DNA from: Candidatus Cloacimonadota bacterium
Lineage (GTDB): Bacteria > Cloacimonadota > Cloacimonadia > Cloacimonadales > Cloacimonadaceae
Direction: 5' to 3'
DNA length: 5,994 nt
Assembly (NCBI GenBank): GCA_023228285.1
Contig: JALOBM010000107.1
Span: 1 to 5,994 of the forward strand
This document shows, one piece after another, positions 1-5,908 of the stretch. Both the position numbers and the translations under genes were made by a program. The notes under the pieces were generated by a model. That model was given only the letters and a program-made list of their open reading frames with translations. It had not been told where the DNA came from and made no database searches. How positions within the stretch are numbered: position 1 is the stretch's first letter; each line of letters starts with the position of its first letter.

Positions 1-1762
1 TCTTGCATCGGCTGAAGGGATAATCATACTTGCCAGACGATATTCTGAAAAGGCAGCTTTTCTTGCATCGATTGAAAAAGACAATTCCAGAAAGGCAGAG
101 CTTCTTGAGATATCAAGGATCTGTGCTAAAGTTCCGGAACATCCTGCAGAGAGTTTTTACGAGGCTGTTCAGTCCGCATATCTCTACCATATCGCAATAA
201 TCATGGAGCAGAACGCCGCAAGCTATAATATGGGAAGGATGGATCAGTACCTTTATCCGTTCTATAAGGCAGATCTTGAAGCAGGAAAAATAACGGAAGA
301 GAAGGCCCAGGAACTGATTGACTGCCTCTGGGTAAAGCTTTCAGAACCCTGTCTCTTCCAGGACTGCATTTCTGCTCAGTTTTCAGCGGGATACCCAATG
401 TTCCAAAACATATGCGCCGGGGGCGTCGATCACACCGGAGCTGATGCGGTAAACGACGTATCCTACATGCTTCTTCAGGCTACAATGGATGTCCGGCTTT
501 ACCAACCATCCCTTTCGGTCAGGTACAGCATGTCCAAAACCCCTAATTCCTTCCTGAGAAAGGTCGTCGAACTCATCAAACTTGGGACCGGTTTCCCTGC
601 TTTCCATTGTGACGAGGTTGGGACTTCAATGATGATGAACAAAGGTGTCCCTTTGCGTGAGGCGTACAACTGGAATCCATGTGGTTGTGTAGAAACCAAC
701 CTCGAAGGCAAGATGTGCGGTTTCACTGCCTTTGCTGACTTAAACCTCGGCTCAATGGTCGAACTTGCTATGTTCAATGGGGTTTCACGTAAATACAATA
801 AATTTATATCGGTCGAGACAGGCGACCCAAGAGAATTCAAGTCTTACAAGGAATTCGAATTAGCGGTTAAAGAACAGATCAAATACGGGATCAAACAACT
901 TGTAAAAGCGAGTCATATCGTTGACTACGTGAGCAAGAGAAGACCTGTCCCGACACTATCGCTGACACACCGTGAGTGCGTAGAAAAAGCGGTGGACTAC
1001 ACTGACGGCGGAGCCAAATACCACGTTGGAAACGGGATCGACATGATAGGTGTCGCAGATCTCATCAACAGTCTTGCCGCAGTGAAAACTCTTGTTTTTG
1101 ATGAAAAGAAGATTTCAATACAGCAACTGCTGGATGCGATCTCTGGCAACTTTGAAAGACATCCCGAGATCCACAGGCTCTGTTTGGAAGCCCCCAAATA
1201 CGGCAATGACATCAAGTGGGTCGACAGGCTAGGAGGTGAGCTCTTTACTTTCATAGCTGATGAAATTGAAAGCTACAGAAGCCACATGGGAACCATGAGC
1301 CCAGGAATACTCCCTGTATCAGGTAATACTCCCTTCGGACTTGAAGTTGGCGCGCTCCCTTCCGGCAGAGTAGCCTGGAAACCACTGGGAGACGGTCTTA
1401 GTCCAATGTGCGGAAGTGATATGGAAGGACCTACAGCCATCCTTCGTTCCATTTCAAATATACCGCATGACCGTTTTATGCAGGGTACGTTGCTTAATAT
1501 GAAGATAATGCCTGATTTCCTCTCCACCAGTGAAGGCATATCGGCAATGATGAGCCTGCTGAAGGGACTTTGTTCACTCGGAATTTTCCACGTACAGTTT
1601 AACGTAGTCGATCAGGAAAGGCTTATTGACGCACAGGAACATCCCGAAGATCACAAAGGGCTTCTAGTAAGGGTCGCGGGTTACACCGCCTTCTTCGTCG
1701 AGCTTGACAAAGACGTACAAGATGACATTATCTCGAGAACCACTATTACAAGCGTTGCATAA
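1..1762 (+). CDS. Glycyl radical enzyme (PFL/HypD-like lyase or dehydratase), 5'-truncated by window edge
   Basis: The reading frame is open from position 2, well upstream of the first ATG at 203, so that ATG is internal; 586 residues are visible. The catalytic loop is PCGCVETN, with the thiyl cysteine at visible residue 229 (686-688) and the general-base-type glutamate at 231. The glycyl-radical loop RVAGYTAFF has its glycine at residue 560 (1679-1681), 26 residues from the end. The 331-residue Cys-to-Gly spacing equals that of HypD (C434 to G765, from memory), so about 205 N-terminal residues are missing and the full protein is about 790 aa. Family knowledge: GREs are cytosolic, anaerobic and made active by a radical-SAM partner, encoded here 23 nt downstream. 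GCVET, rather than the common GCVEP, recalls HypD. Counterparts of HypD S334 and F340 are kept (S128, F134), but D278 is absent and Y450 is alanine (A245). Family is certain; substrate is unknown. Confidence 0.95.
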   Translation, partial: LASAEGIIILARRYSEKAAFLASIEKDNSRKAELLEISRICAKVPEHPAESFYEAVQSAYLYHIAIIMEQNAASYNMGRMDQYLYPFYKADLEAGKITEEKAQELIDCLWVKLSEPCLFQDCISAQFSAGYPMFQNICAGGVDHTGADAVNDVSYMLLQATMDVRLYQPSLSVRYSMSKTPNSFLRKVVELIKLGTGFPAFHCDEVGTSMMMNKGVPLREAYNWNPCGCVETNLEGKMCGFTAFADLNLGSMVELAMFNGVSRKYNKFISVETGDPREFKSYKEFELAVKEQIKYGIKQLVKASHIVDYVSKRRPVPTLSLTHRECVEKAVDYTDGGAKYHVGNGIDMIGVADLINSLAAVKTLVFDEKKISIQQLLDAISGNFERHPEIHRLCLEAPKYGNDIKWVDRLGGELFTFIADEIESYRSHMGTMSPGILPVSGNTPFGLEVGALPSGRVAWKPLGDGLSPMCGSDMEGPTAILRSISNIPHDRFMQGTLLNMKIMPDFLSTSEGISAMMSLLKGLCSLGIFHVQFNVVDQERLIDAQEHPEDHKGLLVRVAGYTAFFVELDKDVQDDIISRTTITSVA

Positions 1763-1785
1763 ACGGGAAAAGGCTGTTAATTAAA

Positions 1786-2697
1786 ATGTCTGTTGCGGGC
1801 AGAGTTCTGCGCATAGAGCGGTCATCAAATAAAGATGGTTTTGGAATAAGGACCGTAGTGTTTTTCAAAGGGTGTCCCTTGAGATGTGAATGGTGCTCTA
1901 CTCCGGAATCACAAAGCTTGAGGCATGAGACGGGAATAATGCGCTCACGCTGTACCTTATGTGGGAAATGTGCGGAAGTCTGCCCCGAGAATATTATCCA
2001 ATACAGTTTGGATGGCGGAATTACTGTTGATAATTCACTATGTATAGGCTGCAACAAGTGCAAAAATATCTGCCCCCACGATGCAGTGAGAATCCATGGA
2101 AGAGACATGTCTTCGGATGAAGTTATTGCAGAAATATCCAAAGACGATATATTTTTCCATCACGGTGGGGGGTTAACGCTTAGCGGCGGTGAGGTCTTTT
2201 ATCAGCCTTTGTTTGCAAAAGACATACTTAAAAAAAGTTTTGAGCTTGGCATTGATAATACTATCGAAACATGCGGCTATGGGAAATGGGAATTGATTTC
2301 TCCCATGCTTAACTACCTTCCGACGATCTTTATCGACCTTAAACTTATGGATCCGGCGAAACATAAATTTTATACAAGTGTCGACAATGCCGTTATCCTT
2401 GAAAACATAAAAAAAATTGACAGTACTAATAAGACAAAAATAACTATAAGGGTTCCCTTTATCCCCTCAGTAAATGATGATACTAAAAATTACGAACAAA
2501 TGGCTGAGTTCTGCTCTAAACTTAACAATCTCTCTGCTATTGAAATACTGCCTTACCATAGGCTGGGCATTGAAACTTACAGGAATTTAGGCAGAGAAGT
2601 ACCATTCCCTGACATACTGCCTCCAACTAAAAAAGATATTTTAAAAAAAATCAAACCACTGAATGACCTAAAAGATGTTTCTGTCCAAGTATGTTGA
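1786..2697 (+). CDS. Glycyl radical enzyme activase (radical SAM, with two ferredoxin-type clusters)
   Basis: 303 aa, the usual length for GRE activases. The order is: radical-SAM motif CPLRCEWC (C30, C34, C37), which binds the SAM-cleaving [4Fe-4S] cluster; a ferredoxin insert with C56-C59-C62-C66P and C86-C89-C92-C96P for two further [4Fe-4S] clusters; the SAM-contacting SGGE at 133-136; then the late signatures IRVPFIPSVNDD and LPYHRLG. The enzyme reductively cleaves S-adenosylmethionine and abstracts hydrogen from the GRE glycine. Near the N-terminus DGFGIRT replaces the usual DGPGIRT and CSTPES the usual CSNPES, both mild changes. It lies 23 nt after the GRE stop with only a weak AAGG ribosome site about 12 nt before the ATG, so translation may depend on the upstream gene. 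The dedicated partner is almost certainly the preceding GRE. No clear terminator follows. Confidence 0.96.
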   Translation: MSVAGRVLRIERSSNKDGFGIRTVVFFKGCPLRCEWCSTPESQSLRHETGIMRSRCTLCGKCAEVCPENIIQYSLDGGITVDNSLCIGCNKCKNICPHDAVRIHGRDMSSDEVIAEISKDDIFFHHGGGLTLSGGEVFYQPLFAKDILKKSFELGIDNTIETCGYGKWELISPMLNYLPTIFIDLKLMDPAKHKFYTSVDNAVILENIKKIDSTNKTKITIRVPFIPSVNDDTKNYEQMAEFCSKLNNLSAIEILPYHRLGIETYRNLGREVPFPDILPPTKKDILKKIKPLNDLKDVSVQVC

Positions 2698-2713
2698 CAT
2701 AAAGCATAGGGTT

Positions 2714-2729
2714 TGAAATGCTCATTTCA
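2714..2729. promoter_or_regulatory. Candidate operator 1 (perfect 6-4-6 palindrome)
   Basis: TGAAAT-gctc-ATTTCA is a perfect inverted repeat in the gap before the RpiR-family gene. TGAAA/TTTCA half-sites are of the kind reported for some RpiR-family regulators, so autoregulation is the simplest reading. It has no T-run and few G or C bases, so it does not look like a terminator. Binding is inferred. Confidence 0.5.
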
Positions 2730-2743
2730 TGAACCACGTCTCA

Positions 2744-2759
2744 TGAAAGCTGACTTTCG
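2744..2759. promoter_or_regulatory. Candidate operator 2 (6-4-6 palindrome, one mismatch)
   Basis: TGAAAG-ctga-CTTTCg has the same half-site and spacing as the palindrome at 2714-2729 and starts exactly 30 bp later, nearly three helical turns, which puts both on one face of the DNA. It ends two bases before the candidate -35 box, a position that suits an activator or a repressor overlapping polymerase. An alternative pairing across the two sites, TTTCATGA-N8-TCATGAAA (2725-2748), is also a perfect inverted repeat. Confidence 0.5.
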
Positions 2760-2761
2760 TA

Positions 2762-2790
2762 TTGACTTCGGTATTCATAAAAGTTAATAT
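2762..2790 (+). promoter_or_regulatory. Promoter of the RpiR-family gene
   Basis: TTGACT (2762-2767), a 17-nt spacer and TAATAT (2785-2790) make a good sigma-70-type promoter, giving a start near 2797 and a leader of about 44 nt. This implies the regulator can be transcribed separately from the GRE and activase. Its ribosome site is AAGGTGA at 2825-2831, 9 nt before the ATG. Confidence 0.55.
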
Positions 2791-2840
2791 TTTAACAGTT
2801 CATTTCAGTATTTTAAAATAGGTAAAGGTGATCATCAAGC

Positions 2841-3710
2841 ATGAGCATAACTGAAAAAATCTTGGCAATGTCTGCTGATTTCAGCAAAAAACATAATGTG
2901 CTGGGAAAATTCATTTTGGACAACATTTATGACGTTGCCCTAATGAATGCACCTCAAATAGCCAGACAAGCAGGAGTAAGCGAGGCTACCCTTACACGAT
3001 TCGTTTACACCATGGGGTTCAACAGTTTTTCCGAATTTTTGCTTGAAATACGCAAAGAAACTATCAACCAAAAGGGCGGACAGTTTCGTCAGGAACCATA
3101 TTCCGGCTCAGATGATTCAATATATCAAAGAGTATTTGATGTTGAAATAGATTTGATGAATGAGACATTGAACAATATTGACTCAACATCTTTCGATCAA
3201 GCTGCTAAAATGCTTTCTGATTGTGACAAATTACTTCTTGTGGGCGGTCCTATCCATCAGTATCTGACATTATATGCCTTGAATTTTATGTGTAATTTCA
3301 GGGAAAATATCCACATTATCAATCAGGTGAACATGTGTTTTGTATCTTTGTTGGACTCAGTGGGTCCAAAATCAGCTGCACTTGTTTTCAGTTATCCCCG
3401 CTATTCCAGCGAAGTACAAAGGATCACAGAGATACTTTCAAAGAAAAAAGTCCCAATAATTGGGGTCACAGACAGTAAATTGTCGCCTATAATCCCTTTT
3501 TCCAGCACTTATTTGATAACTCCGCAGAAATACATCATCCTTGCTGACGCAAGCGCCTCAGCGATCGCTTTGATCCATGCTCTGATGGTCGCAATGTACA
3601 GGAAAAACAGCAACAACATTAAGAAGCGTCTTGAAAAATATGAAAAGAATATTCTTGAGACAGACATGTTTGTCTTCAAAGACTATAACTTCGTCAAAAA
3701 CTTAAAATAA
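2841..3710 (+). CDS. MurR/RpiR-family transcriptional regulator (HTH + SIS domain)
   Basis: 289 aa, normal for the family. The N-terminal helix-turn-helix domain covers about residues 1-75; its DNA-reading part, APQIARQAGVSEATLTRFV with the following GFNSFSEF, is typical of RpiR HTH domains. A linker rich in polar residues (about 76-95) leads to a C-terminal SIS domain (about 115-255) with the beta strand DKLLLVGG (129-136), the FSYPRYSSEV loop and the GVTDSKLSPI strand-turn. In sugar-phosphate sensing members the loop is FSxSGxTxE; here it is PRYSSEV, a variant found in RpiR proteins of other or unknown effector, so a sugar phosphate should not be assumed. It sits between the activase and the ProC-like gene with its own promoter and two palindromes upstream, so it probably controls itself and these neighbours. 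Whether it activates or represses is not visible. Confidence 0.93.
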   Translation: MSITEKILAMSADFSKKHNVLGKFILDNIYDVALMNAPQIARQAGVSEATLTRFVYTMGFNSFSEFLLEIRKETINQKGGQFRQEPYSGSDDSIYQRVFDVEIDLMNETLNNIDSTSFDQAAKMLSDCDKLLLVGGPIHQYLTLYALNFMCNFRENIHIINQVNMCFVSLLDSVGPKSAALVFSYPRYSSEVQRITEILSKKKVPIIGVTDSKLSPIIPFSSTYLITPQKYIILADASASAIALIHALMVAMYRKNSNNIKKRLEKYEKNILETDMFVFKDYNFVKNLK

Positions 3711-3790
3711 TAACTAGAACAACCCGGGAATAAATTAAGAGTAACGCTTATTTATATTTCTTCTGATTGCTTATCTTCCATCACTTTTAA

Positions 3791-3813
3791 ATTTATACTA
3801 ATTTTTTATAAAT
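3791..3813 (+). terminator. Weak AT-only hairpin, possible terminator of the regulator gene
   Basis: ATTTATA (3791-3797) pairs with TATAAAT (3807-3813) around a 9-nt T-rich loop and is followed by AATAATTTTT. It lies 80 nt after the regulator stop. The stem has no G-C pair, and such pairs arise easily in this very A+T-rich gap, so support is low. Confidence 0.2.
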
Positions 3814-3818
3814 AATTT

Positions 3819-3848
3819 TTGATATGCTTACAAATTTTTAAGCATAAA
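3819..3848 (+). promoter_or_regulatory. Candidate promoter of the ProC-like gene
   Basis: TTGATA (3819-3824), an 18-nt spacer and CATAAA (3843-3848) precede the ProC-like gene by 46 nt. The -35 matches consensus at five of six bases, the -10 at four. An alternative is TTACAA (3828-3833) with TATGTT (3851-3856) at 17 nt. A+T richness makes chance matches likely. Confidence 0.35.
3823..3846. repeat. Perfect 8-8-8 inverted repeat, candidate operator
   Basis: TATGCTTA (3823-3830) and TAAGCATA (3839-3846) are exact reverse complements separated by 8 nt. The repeat fills the spacer between the candidate -35 and -10 boxes, where a bound protein would block or reshape the promoter. It does not share the TGAAA half-site seen upstream of the regulator gene, so a different protein may bind it. 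No T-run follows, so a terminator is unlikely. Confidence 0.4.
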
Positions 3849-3894
3849 AATATGTTAATAAATTATTATCGAAGTAATTAGAGGAGGAAAAATC

Positions 3895-4677
3895 ATGTCA
3901 TTTAATTTAAATGTAGGATTTTTGGGGGCGGGCGGAATCGCAACCGCTTTGACGAAAGGCTTATGCTCCTCACCTGAATTTAAAGGAAGTATATATGTAT
4001 TCGCTCCCCGAATTGAAAAAGCTGAATCGTTGAAGACCGCAAACCCCAATAGGATTATTATATGTTCTTCCAACCAGGAAGTCGCAGATAACACTGATAT
4101 TGTTATTCCTGCCGTAGTTCCTCAGCTCCTTGAAGAAGTGGCACAAACTTTGAGATTCAGGGAAAATAATCGCATTATCCACCTGGCCGCAGGGATCAGC
4201 CTTTCAAAAGCTTCCCCTTGGTTTTCTCCGGCTCATAAAGTGGTAAGGGCAGTACCTCTTCCTTTTGCTTCCAGAAGGATAGGTCCTATCGTACTCTTTG
4301 GTGATGACTCCCTGTGTGAAGAATTATTAAACATCTTGGGAACTGTCATAAAAGTTAAGAACGAAAAAGACCTTGAAGTTTTAGCGTCAGTTACCGGCTT
4401 AATGGTTCCTTACTATGGATTGGTCAATGAAATAGTAAAATGGTGCATGACTAAGGAAATGGATTTCAAAAATGCTCTCGATTATACATGCTGTATGAAC
4501 GAAGCCCTGTCGATACTGATGCGAGAAGAATGTGGCGAAGATGTAGAAGCATATATGTCTGCAACTGCAACTCCTGGAGGCTTGAACGAACTTGCCTGGA
4601 ACGAGATCAAAAGAGCCTCGGGTTACAAAATTTGGGTAAAGTCTTTAGAGAAAATAGGTAAGCGGTACGACCTATAA
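3895..4677 (+). CDS. Pyrroline-5-carboxylate reductase-like NAD(P)-dependent oxidoreductase (divergent)
   Basis: 260 aa, close to usual ProC length. The N-terminal Rossmann motif VGFLGAGGIATALTKGL (residues 7-23) matches the ProC pattern and binds NAD(P). It is followed by the ADNTDIVIPAV strand and the AAGIS turn. The C-terminal helical dimer domain carries TPGG at 226-229, the position of the ProC SPGGTT signature. Two signatures are altered: the usual MPNTP segment is VPLPF (120-124), and PGGTT is PGGLNE. True ProC reduces pyrroline-5-carboxylate to proline; with these changes another cyclic imine or imino/keto acid is possible. GAGGAGG (3881-3887), 7 nt before the ATG, is a strong ribosome site and fixes the start. 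It follows the regulator after 184 nt, so it probably has its own promoter. The superfamily is firm; the exact reaction is not. Confidence 0.88.
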   Translation: MSFNLNVGFLGAGGIATALTKGLCSSPEFKGSIYVFAPRIEKAESLKTANPNRIIICSSNQEVADNTDIVIPAVVPQLLEEVAQTLRFRENNRIIHLAAGISLSKASPWFSPAHKVVRAVPLPFASRRIGPIVLFGDDSLCEELLNILGTVIKVKNEKDLEVLASVTGLMVPYYGLVNEIVKWCMTKEMDFKNALDYTCCMNEALSILMREECGEDVEAYMSATATPGGLNELAWNEIKRASGYKIWVKSLEKIGKRYDL

Positions 4678-4691
4678 AATTTAATAAAAGA

Positions 4692-4722
4692 TATGGGCGC
4701 CTTCATCGGGAAGACGCCCATA
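4692..4722. terminator. Bidirectional terminator between convergent genes
   Basis: TATGGGCG (4692-4699) pairs perfectly with CGCCCATA (4715-4722). After one mismatch the stem continues with CTT/AAG (4701-4703, 4711-4713) around a 7-nt loop. On the minus strand it is followed by TCTTTTATTAAATTTT, a reasonable U-tract for the FAD gene. On the plus strand the TTTT at 4733 is about 10 nt away, so termination of the ProC-like transcript may be weaker. It lies 14 nt after one stop codon and 19 nt after the other. Confidence 0.75.
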
Positions 4723-4741
4723 GTGTGCTTAGTTTTCCCTT

Positions 4742-5908
4742 TTAAGCTATTGCGGTATCAACGAGGAATTCTCCCCTTGCGTAACGGCTCCAGTGGAACT
4801 TTTCGATCGGGAGGCTTGTCTTGCCAAGTATGATCTGTTCAGCAACCATCTCTCCGGCTACCGGGCCGAACATAAACCCGCGGGAACCTGAAACGTTCAT
4901 CCAGAAGCCCTTCATCTCTTCAGCTTCTCCTATAACAGGCTGCATATCAGGGGTTATGTCATACATACCTGACCACTGACGGACCACTCGGATCCCTTTA
5001 GTCCTGGGGAGCACCTTGTTCATGACTCCTGTCATATGCTCGAGGAAATTCCAGCAGTCACCCATCTCGTAGTCATTGAAAGGTGCTGCTTCCTTGCGGT
5101 AACGGCTCGGGCCGCATCCGGCTATTATCGATCCGTGGGGACGCTGCTGCATGTAGAAGTCAGGATCATAGCTCATAAGGAATGTCGGGCATACACCGAA
5201 CTCTACAGGCTCTGTGGCAAGGATCTCATGGCGTTCTCCGTGCACCGGGATAGAAAGCCCGGCAAGTGCCGCTACCCGGCCTGCCCATGCTCCTGCAGCA
5301 TTGATAACGATATTGGTATCAATGTCACCTTTGTTTGTGCATACGCCTTTTACTTGCCCTTCAGTCATTTTGAAACCAGTGACATCAGTAAATTTCTGAA
5401 TGTTAACGCCCTCACGTTTGGCAGCTTCCTGGTGCGCAAAGTTCGTAAGCATCGGGTCTGCGTGACCGTCACGCTTGTGCCAGTAGAATCCCTTCGTACC
5501 ATTAAGGTTGATTCCCGGACAGAGTTCCTTGGCTTCGTCGTGACTGAGCATCCTTGACGGGACTCCAAGTGAATTCTGCAGCTTGATGCACTTTTTAAAG
5601 TTTTCCAACTGCTCATCTGAGTAAGCGATAAAGAGGTAGCCGTTCTGGTATAGTCCAATATCCATACCCAGTTCTTCAGAAAGTTTTTCATATTTATCAA
5701 TACAGGCTTTTCCGAGAATAATATTCAATTCGCCGCCCCAGGTAGATCTGAATGCTGCTGCGCAGCGTCCGGTGGCGCCGGAGGCAACTGTGTTTTTTTC
5801 AAGAAGCACTACATCTTTCATGCCCAGTTTTGCAAGGTAATAGGCGGTAGCCATTCCCATCATCCCACCGCCGATAACCACTGCGTCGGCTGTTTTTTGC
5901 CAGTTCAT
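4742..5908 (-). CDS. FAD-dependent amine/imino-acid dehydrogenase, DAO family (sarcosine oxidase beta-like)
   Basis: 388 aa from the ATG at 5908. The open frame continues upstream to the window edge, but this start has GGAGGAG 7 nt before it and places the FAD motif at the expected position. The N-terminal Rossmann motif VVIGGGMMGMATAYYLAKLG (residues 10-29) ends with E37, which should bind the FAD ribose; it is followed by SGATGRCAAAFR, the second FAD-contacting loop. Near the C-terminus ITPDMQPVIGE and the VSGSRGFMFGPVAGEMVAEQI region are the flavin-closing segment typical of sarcosine oxidase beta, D-amino-acid and proline dehydrogenase subunits. The family oxidises secondary or primary amines next to a carboxylate to imines. 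In an anaerobe the electrons likely pass to a partner subunit, and the upstream tail at 5905-5994, overlapping by ATGA, looks like such a partner. Substrate unknown; sarcosine, proline or hydroxyproline-type compounds are candidates. Confidence 0.92.
   Translation of the reverse strand: MNWQKTADAVVIGGGMMGMATAYYLAKLGMKDVVLLEKNTVASGATGRCAAAFRSTWGGELNIILGKACIDKYEKLSEELGMDIGLYQNGYLFIAYSDEQLENFKKCIKLQNSLGVPSRMLSHDEAKELCPGINLNGTKGFYWHKRDGHADPMLTNFAHQEAAKREGVNIQKFTDVTGFKMTEGQVKGVCTNKGDIDTNIVINAAGAWAGRVAALAGLSIPVHGERHEILATEPVEFGVCPTFLMSYDPDFYMQQRPHGSIIAGCGPSRYRKEAAPFNDYEMGDCWNFLEHMTGVMNKVLPRTKGIRVVRQWSGMYDITPDMQPVIGEAEEMKGFWMNVSGSRGFMFGPVAGEMVAEQIILGKTSLPIEKFHWSRYARGEFLVDTAIA

Noticed and set aside
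1..70. TCTTGCATCG repeated exactly 60 bp apart (1-10 and 61-70)
   Set aside because: Both copies encode Leu-Ala-Ser in the same GRE frame within a helical region; the flanks do not match beyond a few bases, so it looks like chance.
203..1762. GRE starting at the ATG at 203
   Set aside because: The same frame is open and protein-like back to position 2, and the core GRE barrel needs about 270 more N-terminal residues than this start would give; the ATG is an internal methionine.
1746..2141. 131-residue minus-strand open frame across the GRE/activase junction
   Set aside because: It is antisense to two clear enzymes, including the activase cysteine motifs, with no family features of its own.
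2698..2760. Palindromes after the activase gene read as a terminator
   Set aside because: The stems are short and A+T-rich and no T-run follows; their repeated half-sites and position before a promoter fit operators better.
5036..5557. 173-residue plus-strand open frame inside the FAD gene
   Set aside because: It is antisense to a clearly conserved flavoprotein and its product shows no recognisable motif; it is a shadow frame.
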